Assembly: GCA_019775845.1 (NCBI GenBank)
Contig: JADQAV010000002.1
Location: 1-64,000 of the forward strand
Direction: 5' to 3'
From: Myrmaecium sp. VS I D KN 1
Lineage: Eukaryota; Ascomycota; Dothideomycetes; Valsariales; Valsariaceae
Length of the DNA: 64,000 nucleotides
Part shown: positions 1 through 10,288 of the stretch, one piece after another
Position numbering within the stretch: the first letter of the stretch is position 1
How the letters are laid out: the number at the start of each line of letters is the position of its first letter
Notes under the pieces: model-generated
Databases searched by the model: none
Seen by the model: the letters and a program-made list of their open reading frames with translations, nothing else
What the model was told of the DNA's origin: nothing
Made by a program: the position numbers and the translations under genes

Positions 1-30
1 CCTAACCCTAACCCTAACCCTAACCCTAAC
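1..30. repeat. Telomeric repeat tract
   Basis: Five tandem CCTAAC units, the C-rich strand of the TTAGGG telomere used by most filamentous ascomycetes. The tract sits at the very start of the window and points outward, so this is a true chromosome end, probably with the rest of the array missing from the assembly. The repeat abuts coding sequence at base 31 with no subtelomeric spacer. Confidence 0.95.
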
Positions 31-735
31 CATGCCAGCCCTACCACCCTCGCCCTTCTCCGGGAGCTGCACACCCAGGCTCTCACCGAGCCCCCGTACG
101 TCAGTACCGATCATCAACACGCCTCTGTCGCTCTCGACCGCTTCGTCGCTTTGGATCCGGACAAGTGCGCGCTGGTGTACCTCCTCCTCCGCTCCATGGG
201 CGCCCGCTACGTCGTCGAGGCCGGCACCTCCTTTGGTCTCAGCACCATCTACCTCGCCCTTGCCGTGCGGCAGAACGCGCTCGCCTGTGGCGGTACAGGA
301 AAAGTGATTGCGACGGAGAATGAGCCTTCGAAGGCGGCGCGTGCGCGTGAGCACTGGAGCCGCGCCGTCGACGAGGAGTTGGAGCGCTGGATCGAGCTTA
401 GGGAGGGGGACCTGCGGGAGACGCTGAAGCACGATTTGCCGGAGGTGGACTTTTTACTGTTGGATAGTTAGTCTTGGCCCTGGATTCTTCTTTTATGGTC
501 CGGCTAACTATTCGATGTAGTCTGGAGCTCCCTCGCGTTGCCTACGCTGCGCCTTGTCAAGCCGCGGCTGCGCGTCGGGGCTATGGTCGTTGCGGATAAC
601 ATCGTCGAGAGCTGTACTGGGTATGCTGACTTGATCGCATATGTGGAGGATCGGCGGAATGGGTTTCTGAGTACTACCGTCCCCTATGCTGGAGGCTTGT
701 ATGTGGCCGTCTATGTTGGTGAGGGTAACGCATAG
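31..735 (+). pseudogene. O-methyltransferase cut at its 5' end by the telomere
   Basis: A class I S-adenosylmethionine-dependent O-methyltransferase, cytosolic by type. The coding frame is open from base 31 to a donor at 467; the intron is 467-520 with a CTAAC branch site; exon 2 runs 521-735. The translation carries the SAM-binding stretch VVEAGTSFGLST, an acidic strand-end in TENEPSKA and the motif VDFLLLDIWSSLALPTL across the splice. The family is usually about 220-230 residues, and roughly 215 remain, so only some 10-20 N-terminal residues seem lost. No in-frame ATG lies upstream of 196, which is already inside the Rossmann fold, and the frame simply continues into telomere codons (Pro-Asn repeats). 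An ATG at 32 is in another frame. It is therefore a gene severed by telomere addition and probably cannot make a normal protein. The rest of the frame has no other visible damage, suggesting a recent event. Confidence 0.88.
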
Positions 736-1341
736 GAAGAAGGGCAGATTTACGTTGGCCGCAGGAGGTGGTGGTTTCCATCTTTCTTCGGTATTAAGCT
801 CTGAGTGAGATGTGTACGTTGGAAGTCTCTAGGGTTTTTCTATCCTGGTTTGTCCTAGCGATAATGAACGTGTCTTATCTATCCTCAAGTCTGGTCATTC
901 ATCCGCGAGGTGATGATTATATGATTTCTTAGATATTCATTCAGTCCCGGAACATGTATTTCACAACTTAATGACGTGCCATTTGCTGAAACCAGCGTAT
1001 GAAGCTGAGAACTTCATCTTACGACTTCGAACGTCTGAACGCATACATGCTTCTGGATTCTCTACCTTCATCTGGTGAGGAGTCTGTCCTCGATTACTCT
1101 TACCTCGCCGGCTATAAGATAACCCCGGGCCCTATTCAATCGCTGAGAATGTTGGCAAGTTCGAGAATCCTCACCCGATCTATGTGTATGGGGTTTCCTC
1201 TGATGCGAGAAGTCGTCTGTCTATCGGAGAGAAGCTCGTCGTCGCTACCTCTTCTGCGCGCTTGTGGACTGGCAAGGTCACAGCTTCACTTCACGGTATA
1301 TTCATTTTATCGAATTCAAGCCTTAATACTCGGCCGTCACA
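736..1341. other. Intergenic, weak coding trace
   Basis: No gene is supported. A forward-frame stretch at about 1121-1320 reads like a protein (IYVYGVSSDARSRLSIGEK and onward) with an AG just before it, but it is short and no partner exon could be placed. It could be a remnant exon or chance. Confidence 0.4.
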
Positions 1342-2207
1342 TCATGTCTCATTCTCTTCTTCGAAGACCATCTCCTTCTCCGGCTCGTCCTCCATGCTCT
1401 TGGGGAAGCCCAGGACCTTTACGCGGTCCATGCTGATGAAGTAGAGGCAGGTCTTCGGGATCCCCTCAAACCTGCAGCCATTGCATGGCTCGTTCCGGTC
1501 CCCCTTCACCCACACCGACGCCTTCCTGCGCCCGATCTTATGCCGCCAGAAGCACTTGTGCACCCCCTCCACGTTCATCGCCATGTTGTACTGGCGGTTC
1601 TCCGCCATCCCCTCCTTCCGGATCCACCACTGCACCGCCTCCGGCAGCCCCGATGCCGCCAGCGCTCCCTCCTCCCCCCGGTGTCTTAGCTATTGCCGTC
1701 TCGATCGTCGCTGTGATGGCTGTGGGGAGCTTCTGCATCTGCGCTTGTTCTTATCGGCGATCGCCCTCTCCTGCTCCCTCGGTGTCTGATGCTTATGGGA
1801 TGGCGCGATATCAGATATATCAACCGCTCATGCTTCTCGCCGAGCTGTCGTTCCCGCTTTCTAATGGTCTGGTCCCTCCCTGCGACCACGCGATCCCGGG
1901 ACTGTACCTCTACCATCCTCTCCTCGAGCTTCCCCTCTATCTCCGCGCGCACCCGATTATTCTCCTCCTTCATCTCCTTGGCTAAGTCCTCGTTAGCCTT
2001 CAGAGCATTGCGAGCAGCCGCGAGCTCTTTTCCCGTGTCCAGGAATTGCTCGCCCATCCCAATACCAATATCCGCACTAGGCTCGACGGAGAGGGCTTGA
2101 ATTTTCGCCTCCGACGCCTCCAATGCATGCGTTGCGCTGCTCGTTAATCTACTGAAAATTCGGTCTATTGGGCTTGACGGCGACGGCGATGAGAACCGGT
2201 CCATCAT
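1342..2207 (-). CDS. Hypothetical coiled-coil / Cys-rich protein, exon structure unresolved
   Basis: Not recognised. From the ATG at 2207 an open frame runs to a TAA at 1686: a Ser-rich start (MDRFSSPSPSSPIDRIF), a charged heptad-rich region of about 80 residues typical of a coiled coil, then a basic RS-like tail. A second frame, open from about 1690 down to the stop at 1342, gives a different kind of domain: Trp-rich start (VQWWIRKEGM), then CNGCRFEGIPKTCLYF, a Cx2C...C arrangement also seen in fungal proteins with short Cys clusters, then an acidic end. The two may be exons of one gene, but I find no convincing donor joining them. A weak GTACAG after a Glu codon in the coiled coil is the best candidate. 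They could also be two small genes or one gene broken by a frame change. Confidence 0.45.
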
Positions 2208-2351
2208 TGTTTCCTGAGAAAAAATGGAAGAAAAAGACAATAATGAAGCGTGCCGCGGGAACGTATGCTAGCATATCAAATCAATCAAGTTTCTCACCGC
2301 CCTGTATCAGACGCATTCCTCCACCTGACCTCTTCCCCCCCTCTACCGGCG

Positions 2352-4633
2352 TCATCTCCTCTCCTCATCTCCCTTTCCCATCTCCCCGTCGACCACCTCC
2401 ATGCGGCCCAAATCCGTATCCCCACGATGCTCCAAGTCACGGAACCAGTACCAGTTCAGGAAGGAGGCCATCAGGTTCGCCACCCCGATCGCCACACTGC
2501 GAAGAAAAAGACAACTAGTCAGAACACAGATTGTGCCAATCAAGAGGCTACCGGAAAGGTGCGAGTGATGAGGAAGCAAGGAGAAGGGGAAGACGTACAA
2601 AGGCCAGATCAGATATGGATCGGTAAAAGCCGGGCTGGCCGCCTCGACGATGGCCTGGGAGAAGGCGTAGGTGAAGAAGACGACGGCCATGACGGTGCCC
2701 TTCATCCGCGGCGGCGTGAGGGTGTACGCCATCTCGTATGCGCTGACGGAGATGAGGATGCCGCCGACGGGCTGCAGCCAGAAGGGGATGATGGTGAGCC
2801 AGGCGGACTGTAGGGATGATTGGGGATAGTTAGCGAGATTTCTATGGGGTTTTAAATGATCAAAATCCCTTTTCTCTCTTTTCCTTTTTTCGATGAAAAG
2901 TGTCATCACTCACCAAAGGCGACACTCCTGTCCCGACGGTACAATCAGTAGCATGGTCTCCGCAAGGGCTGGTGGTGTAAATCTGCCACTGGATGATGGC
3001 AGCGGTAGCATTAAGGAGCGCTCCGATGAAATACCCAGTCGAGATGCGGTAGATGAGGGAAAAGTTGTAGCCGTGCTTGCGCAGCCAGGGATAAAGGATC
3101 CAGTTGTAGATCGGAACAGTAACGACGGTAGACAAAGGATTAAAGTTAGTCATGAGGTCGTTAGGAAGACCGTTAGTGGTCATGCTGCCGGCCATACTGG
3201 TGAGGATGGTGTCGGTGCCGCCATCAGCCATGTACCAGACAGGCAGCAAAGCGAAGACGCGAAAAGCCTTAAGCGTAGTGCGCAGCTCGGCCACAAACTG
3301 GTCGTCCCAACTGATCCAACCGGGTCGGTGGCGGTCGGCGATGGTGTCGTAGCGTCCACTGGCCCGCAGCTCCGACGGCTTCACGGCGTCCCAGTGGGCG
3401 TCGGTGGTTTTGAGGCCGCCGGCTTCTTTGAGGACCAGGCTGACCACTTTAACGCCGTCGGCGACGGAGGAGCCGCCGTGGGGGTATAGTATGATGCGGG
3501 GTTTAACCCAGAGCATAACGGCGGGCATGCAGAGGTAGACGATGCCGGGGAGGAGACTGGAGAGTTAGCAGGCCTACAGGCAATGTAGAAGATGTAGAGG
3601 ACACATACTACGCCAGCCAAAAGCCAATCAACTTCTCGCAATAACTGGTCGCAATCCCAAAGAACGCCCCCAGGTTCGAAGCCCAGTAAAACATCAGCAG
3701 CATGCGCTCCACCGTCACATTCGGATCGACAATAACGCGCTCGCCCGTCTCAAGCGTCTTCACGTACGCCGTCTTGACCTTACACTGATCAGCGATCATA
3801 GGGGCGATGGTAGGCTTAATGAAGCCAGCCGCAAAAGCCAAGCTGATCATGCCGATGATAAAGGGCGCCACGGCGTGGCCTTGGTTGATGACGCTGGGAA
3901 TGGCGGCGATCACGAGCAGGATGTGCGAGAAGAAGCCGATGATGATGCCGCACCAGCATGCCTTGTAGCGGCCGAGTTTGGCGTCGGCTAGATATCCGCC
4001 CAGCAGTGGCGTGCAGTAGGCGAGGAAGGTGAAGAGGACGGTGAGGGCTTGGGCGGTTTGAACACCGAGGCCCAGCGCACCGGCGGACTCTTGTGTTCCT
4101 TTGGGGGGTGCACCCTGCAATGCAACCGTGTGTCAGTGAACTCTTTCATCTCGCGTTCAGTCGGACAGATAAAGTGAAGAAAGACGAGTGAAGAAAGAGG
4201 AGAACAATAGAGGACGCTTCTTTAGCGAAAGGACAGATGAAGGTGAGAAAGAGAGAAAACAATTGAAAGACTGACAGAAGAGAGTGAAAAAAGGAAAAAG
4301 AAAATAGAAACAAAACGACAATCCACTCACCCATCCATTTCCACCCTCGGGCAGCGGTCGCTGGATAAAGTTGGCAAAGACACCAGTCACACCATAGTAG
4401 GACGCTCTCTCCGCTCCCTCCACAGCGCACAGCACGTACCCAGCCCAAGCGACCGGACCGTGGACCTTCCGCAGCGTCCGTTTCTCCTCTTCGGTAGGCG
4501 GATATCCCTCTTCCTCCCCAGCCGGGTCGATAGCCAAGACGGTGCCGACGACAACGTCGGACTTGGTGCTCCGGATGGAACGTTCGTCGCCAAACGGCTT
4601 CTTGTCCTCCGCGATCGTGATGTTGCCGGACAT
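2352..4633 (-). CDS. PTR2: Proton-coupled oligopeptide transporter (POT/PTR2 family)
   Basis: A plasma-membrane symporter that takes up di- and tripeptides with protons. Five exons are 4331-4633, 3609-4114, 2914-3556, 2599-2807 and 2352-2496. All junctions are GT..AG and keep frame, giving 601 residues, the usual length for fungal PTR2. The cytosolic N-terminus is followed by YYGVTGVFANF; the family signature GGYLADAKLGRY is at about residues 140-151 and the second signature FYWASNLGAFFG at about 243-254. About twelve hydrophobic segments follow, with the usual large central loop. The first intron is long for this window (216 bp). The ATG at 4633 was chosen because it opens the family-typical N-terminus with no upstream in-frame extension. 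It is probably under nitrogen control, as for other fungal peptide transporters, but no operator was identified. Confidence 0.93.
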
Positions 4634-5620
4634 GTTGACTTGCTCACCTCGTTAGGTAACGAGTGACGAACAAAAGGTGAGGATCATGCGATGCGAGTTG
4701 GCGTGATTTAAGTGGTTTCTGGGGATGGGGGATGGCAGTTCACATTTCCATCCACGTTGACGTCCATGTTCCCGCATCTCCCGCGGATCATATCGGCGGG
4801 GTACATGCAGTAGTCCATCGTAGATACCAGAGAACATGGCAAGGTCGTGCCGACAACGTCGGTGCTTTAGCGCCCGTCGCCTTATCTGCGTGGCGATCCC
4901 AAACGGACAAGACAGGATGTTCAGCCATACATACATAGTTTACATCAGACATGCCCCATTCGGTTCCGGAACCTGGCGATGCATCCCAGCGTCAACATCT
5001 GTTAGAACTGCCCGATGCGGCAAGATACGTACGCGAGGTACTCACTTGGGACTAATGAAACTACTGTAATCTTCCTGATCGGACACAGGATGCGATAACG
5101 ACGGATAAGAACCGACGCGAGTCAGGATCGCAGCCGACCGGCCCCGCTCACGACGGACCAGACCCGACCCGGAAGAGGACCGACGGGACCCGGAGATACG
5201 GGCGGGTGCGGGGACGGGCGGGGGCGGGCGGGGGCGGGCGGGACCGGATGGTTCCCGGATAGCCGGATTAGGCAGGTGCTGTTGGGATCCTGGAGATTGG
5301 CGGCTGATAACACCCAGCGGATTCACCATTCACACGTCCTCTCGTTACAGATTACCGGATACACGGATTGACGGATTCACATCTTCGTTGGTTTGCTGAT
5401 CGATGGGAAACTTCACGTCGATCCTATATATCTACGTCCTTGCGTCACGGTCGCGAAGAATGTGAGATAGTCTTCAACCTAAAGCCAAGCAGGAGTTGAC
5501 TGATTCACTCACTTCCAAGTATCCTTCATCACTTTCCTTGAGTTTTCGTCTATCAGCTTCCTTGAGCTATCGTACATCACCTTTCTTCAACCTTTATCCA
5601 TCACATTCCACACTCACACC
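4634..5620. other. Intergenic with G-rich block
   Basis: Shared upstream region of the divergent peptide transporter and 2-oxoglutarate oxygenase genes. It holds a strongly G-rich block at 5200-5242 and a pyrimidine-rich leader at about 5500-5620 before the oxygenase start. No ORF here looks coding. Confidence 0.7.
5200..5242 (+). repeat. Short GGGCGG tandem tract, possible G-quadruplex
   Basis: At least seven runs of three or more G separated by one or two bases, with a GGGGGCGGGC unit in tandem. By simple pattern rules it can form a G-quadruplex on the + strand. It is about 380 bp upstream of the oxygenase start. GC-box-like binding is an alternative reading. Confidence 0.6.
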
Positions 5621-6858
5621 ATGGCCCCCCTCACTTCCCACCACCTCCTCCCCCCTTTCCCCGATGATGTCGAGACCGCCCCTCTCGTATCCATCTCCTT
5701 CGCAAAGCTAGAGGCAGTCGATGAGGAGGCATCCAAGGCTTTGTTCGAGGCATCTAAGGAGCTCGGCTTCTTCTACCTCGACCTCTTCGGCTCCGAGCTG
5801 GGCGAGCAGATCTTGAGTGAGGCCGAGAAACTCAACGAGTTTCAGCGAGAGTTCTTCAACTTGCCGAACGAAGTCAAGGATGTGTATGGACGGCCGCACC
5901 TCCACCCTTTCTATGCCTATCGTTACTCTGAGGTCGATGGCGAGGATGAGAACGGCGCGCCACTTCGCAGCGAAAACTACAATGTGTTGCCCCCCCCCCC
6001 CCCCATACATGTCCGAAACATCATTGAAGCATCATTACAAGGATCTCCGATGGTCATGATCACATCACCACCACGTTGATTCCAAACTCATCTGTCCATC
6101 ACTAACACTCCCACAAGCTCCGCAAAGACGACATTCTGGGCCAACGCCCCCGACTCGACTGTCACGCCAGCGTCCTCGCCCACAACGACCTCTTCGCCAG
6201 CTACGCCCGTCACTGCCACGCCGCCACCACCCTTCTCCTCCGGCATCTAACCACGCACCTCCAACTCCCTCCCAACACACTCACCTCCCTACACCGCCTG
6301 CACGCCCTCTCCGGGGACCACATCCGCCTCATCCGCGCCCCAGGCCAGCAATCCTTCTGCGCCTCGCGGGCCTCGCGCGCCGCCCACACCGACTTCGGCA
6401 CCCTCACCCTCCTCATCAACTGGCTCGGCGGGTTACAAATCCGCCACCCCACCACGCAAGCCTGGCTGTACGTGCGTCCCGTGCCGGGCGCCGCCGTCGT
6501 CAACCTCGGCGACGCCATGGTGCGCTTCACCGCGGGCCTGCTGCGGAGTAACGTGCACCGGGTCATCCCGGCGCCCGGCGCGCAGAACGACTTGTCGCGC
6601 ACGGCGCTGGTGTACTTTTTACGGCCGGAGGATGGGGTGAGGATGAGTCGGGTACGTGGCGGGTTGGTGGATGAGCGGCCGGTGCTGAAGTTGCCGGGGG
6701 AAGAGGAGGATGTGACAGCGGAGGAGTGGATTTTGGCGAAGGGGACGGGGAAGCTGCCGGGTGTGTATACGGCGGGGGGGTTTGAGTGGGGTGGTCGGGT
6801 AAAGCCGTCGGAGGCTCCTGTGGCGGTGCCGACTGTGGGGGTTGCGGGAGCGGCGTGA
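5621..6858 (+). CDS. 2-oxoglutarate/Fe(II) oxygenase, isopenicillin-N-synthase-like
   Basis: A cytosolic oxygenase that uses Fe(II), O2 and 2-oxoglutarate to oxidise a small molecule; the substrate cannot be told. Exon 1 is 5621-5983 and exon 2 is 6118-6858, giving 367 residues. The join restores NYN-LRKDDILG, matching the xxKDDILG box of fungal members. The N-terminal DIOX_N-type region (LGFFYLDLFG) is followed by the double-stranded beta-helix with iron ligands His211 and Asp213 in AAHTDFGTLTLLI and the distal His268 in SNVHRVI. The 2-oxoglutarate-binding R-x-S motif is here Arg282-Thr-Ala, so the Ser is replaced; this may weaken or change cosubstrate binding. The 134-bp intron carries a run of 15 C just after the donor. 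Many such enzymes act in secondary metabolism, but no core enzyme lies nearby. Confidence 0.88.
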
Positions 6859-8866
6859 GGAAGGTTGCTTTCTGCTGTGCTTTTCTTACTCTTGTTCTTT
6901 GTTTGCATTCGCAAAACCCCATAAATGTCTCTAGGGATGCGCTGTAATCTACAGATATAATGCCCGTCTAAGCATCTGCATCTCAAGTTCACAAGCTAGA
7001 CAGACTATCGAGCCGGAAGGATATGCACAGCCGCGTGAAAGAAATAGAGTTAAACGACTATGAGTGACAGGAAGCAGCATGTAAATGCGAAAGATGGAAC
7101 CGAACCAGAATAGAAGAGGTCGACGTACACGTAGATATTGAACCAGAAAAAAGAAATCCTGCATGTGGACAAATTACAAGCCAACCGACTTCGCGAAAGT
7201 GAGGAGCCTTGCTTCTAGGTGATCTGTGAATATTGCGTTTCAGTTACTGATACGTACTGATCAGCTTATGCCAGATAGTCTCAGGTTCTCGAGGTTAACT
7301 CGGACTCGCCACGAAGCTAGCCTTTCTGCTTGGTAAGGTACTCGGTGTATCGCACTGCCGTATCATCTCAATTGTGACAACAGCCTTCGCCGAGCAGGGG
7401 TCAATTATCTTGTTTACAACTCAATGTTTCCTCTGGTGCAGGAGAAGTTGACACCTAATCCGAAAATCGTTGTCACCACCTGCTGGTTACCTTAGGATCA
7501 AAGTGGTGCGACCTCAAGGAATTCTCCCTGTCTTGCGAATGAGATGTCGGTGGATAGCGAAGTTTACGCTTGAGCAGATATGATAGCTTTGACTACCTTC
7601 CTTCATGCTCCGTTGCTCTATGGAACGCGCCTGGCTGCCGTGGGCCTGAAGAAACTCAGAGCGATACATTGCTACAGAGATCCCAATCCTGCTCGTCGCC
7701 TTTGTCATCCACATGTTAGTCCATTTTGTGGCAGGACTTCCTCCAACCTTTATTGTCCATCGTACGGGAAATGGCTCGGGCAAGTAAAAGTGTGAAATGT
7801 TAGATCGTCTCCACACGAAAAATCACTTTTGCTACACCTCTTTCCTGCGCCAACTAGGTTTGCTTGTCCATTTGACTCCGATTATCGAAGGGTTCTTCTA
7901 TGCGCAGTGTAACCTATTTGATGGGCGGACACCTGACTTGGCCGTTGGATGGCTTGACGGCCGCTTCATAAAATCATCTCCATCTGATCATCTGCCCGTC
8001 TCCCTTCAACCTCATCGACCTGTTCCGCCCTACCTATCTGTGAGGAACCTACCATGACGCTGCGGATATCCATAGCCGGATTCGGGGGATTTCCAACTGC
8101 CTTGCTATAGCATTGCAATTGTCTGAAATCAAAGCCAATATCTTATCCATTATCAGAACAATGCCTGAGGAAGCCGGCTCATTGGGCCACCCCGTCGTCA
8201 TCTCGATCGAGTCGATAGCCTGAGTATACATACGGGGTCTTGATCGGGCCCACGCGGCGCACTACATCTACAATATACGAACCCGGATCTACAGACGAAC
8301 GGGGCTAGGGAACGGATGGGTCTGGCGTTCCCACATAATGCCGATCGCTCTCGCCGGTACAGTGTCAGACCCCTTCGGCTGTCACTTCCCAGAGTGCCGG
8401 AAACAGCGCCGCGACCGCTTAGTGCTTTGACCAGCCAGCTTCCCTATGCCGAGGTGGTCCACTGAGGTTTGCTGCCGGAGAAGTCAGGTGGCGAGGAAAG
8501 AGAGAGCGATATTGCACCGGATCAGGCATCCACTGAGGGGGGGTTGGAGGTGGAATAGTCCTCCCTTTTGAATGAGAAGGCGCGCAACTTCAGCCACTGC
8601 AATTCATCTCTAGAATATGGAATTTCGGGCTCTGTCAAGGAAGCAATGGGTATCTGATATTACAGTGGAGAAAAAGACCCAAATCCCGCAGTAGGTAAAA
8701 GACGGAGTATCTCGCAACAAGTTTCCCAGTTCCTCGCGTTAGAGGAAAGAGAAATCAAAAAGAGAGGAAGAAAAACAAAGAGCCCACCGTCGCTCAAAGT
8801 AGACGAAAAAGCCCAAAATAACCCACGCAACACCACCTTCCAAAGCCCACCAACCCTCCCCTCCAC
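6859..8866. other. Intergenic, 2.0 kb
   Basis: No coding frame with family features on either strand. Base composition is nearer to 50% GC than the flanking genes. Short open frames on both strands (for example minus 8049-8231) lack start context and partners. I see no terminal repeats that would mark a transposon. Confidence 0.6.
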
Positions 8867-10177
8867 CTATGCATAACTCACATCAACCCTCACAACCTTC
8901 CGAATATCCGACGCATGACCCACATCCGCCGCGCTGCCCACCCCCCGACGCTGTCCCTCCACCCTCAAAATACTCTCCTCATCACTACTATGCCTCGTCT
9001 TCTTATCCTCGCCCGGGCGGGCAAGTGAGCCGCCCGTACCGCCAAGCTGGCGACTGGGCGCGTCGCCAAGCTCATAGACGCCGCCGCCGGAGGAGCTGGC
9101 GCCGTTGCGGACCTTCTTGTAGAACGGTCGCAGGATCGGGATGGAGGCGCAGATGATGCAGACCATCAGCTCGGTGGCGCCCCAGAGGATGAGTGGGACG
9201 GTGAGGTAGGGGTAGTCGGCGGTGCCGGAGATGGCTTGGAGCTCGATGGCGCGGACGATGCCGCAGACGCCGGCGCTGGGAGGGAGAAGAGAGAGTTAGT
9301 TTTTTGCAATCTCTCTCGTATTTCTTTCTAGAGTCTTTTCTGGACTTACAAGACGCCGAGCGAGAGGCCGACGGCGATGGTGATGCGCTCCTTTCGCTTC
9401 ATGTTCAGCTGCCATAGGACGAACCAGGGGAAGATGGCCAGGATGAAGTCCATGGCGGCAGTGTAGCCTAGCAAATTTCACATGTTAGCAGCGCTTCCGA
9501 TAGAGCTGGGCGAATTGAGAAGCCAGCGTGCAAGGAGAGAGGAAATGAAAGACAGCGGAGAACATACTGCCAGAGAAGATAGCGTTGGCGGTAAAATTAA
9601 GGTAGCAAGTGCGCGGGATAGTCGGATTGAAGATGCTCTCAAACGGGGTGCACTGTGTGAACATAAAGATGATGCAGCTAGCGCAGACGAAGGTGGTGGA
9701 GGCGATGCAGAACCAGAGACCCCAGATATGCAGCTTGCGGTTCACGATCCGGATCAGGAAGACGGCGACGGAGTTCTTGCTGGTGGCGATGGCGGCGATG
9801 TTGAAGGCCTGCGCGGCGATCTCCCACTTGACCGCGATGACCGTCTGCGTGACGCCCAGGTCGGCGGCGTGGCTGCCCATGCCCTTGCATGTGGCGATGG
9901 TGCAGAGGATGGTGTACATGAAGAAGAGAAACTGTGAGCGGTCAGCGCATGTCTCCATCCACGCGCGAGAGTGGAAGGAGTGTTGGATTCAAAGAAGGCT
10001 TGATAGCCTCCGAAGTACACTCACCATAGAAAGCCCAATCAAATGGTCATCCCAACCAATGTTGCGAACCAACACCATGCGCGTGTACAAGCGCAAAACC
10101 ACAAAGACAAACGCCAGCATCGTCTCAACCCACATCACCGCCACGATCATCGAGGCCCGGTGGCCGAAGAACGACAT
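8867..10177 (-). CDS. Rhodopsin-fold seven-helix integral membrane protein (fungal GPCR-like family)
   Basis: A membrane protein of the large fungal 'rhodopsin domain' family (the integral-membrane domain often linked to PTH11-like receptors). Exons are 10025-10177, 9568-9931, 9350-9467 and 8867-9275; all splices keep frame, giving 347 residues. Seven hydrophobic segments are visible, and the family-typical GWDDHLIG lies in the first loop after helix 1. Helices 3-5 carry WEIAAQAFNIAAIATSK and MDFILAIFPWFVLWQL. The hydrophilic C-terminal tail of about 95 residues is Gly/Ser and charge rich and probably cytosolic. No CFEM domain precedes the helices, so it is not a full PTH11 receptor. Ligand and signalling role are unknown for most of the family; a surface sensing role is inference. 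Confidence 0.87.
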
Positions 10178-10261
10178 GATTGCTGAAGAAGCGGTCGGGT
10201 CCCGTCACCGACACGAACGTCCCGAGGTACTGGACCTAGGTAGGTGCTGCGCGCACTCGAT

Positions 10262-10288
10262 AACAACAACAACAACAACAACAACAAC
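10262..10288 (+). repeat. (AAC)9 microsatellite
   Basis: Nine perfect AAC units, located 85-111 bp upstream of the rhodopsin-fold gene start, so it would lie in its promoter or 5' leader (read as GTT on the coding strand). Confidence 0.95.

Noticed and set aside
31-307. ATG at 32 starting a 91-codon frame
   Set aside because: It is out of frame with the methyltransferase and gives a Ser/Pro-rich product, as expected of a shifted reading.
6859-8866. Decayed transposon in the 2-kb gap
   Set aside because: Composition differs from flanking genes but no terminal repeats, target-site duplications or transposase-like reading were found.
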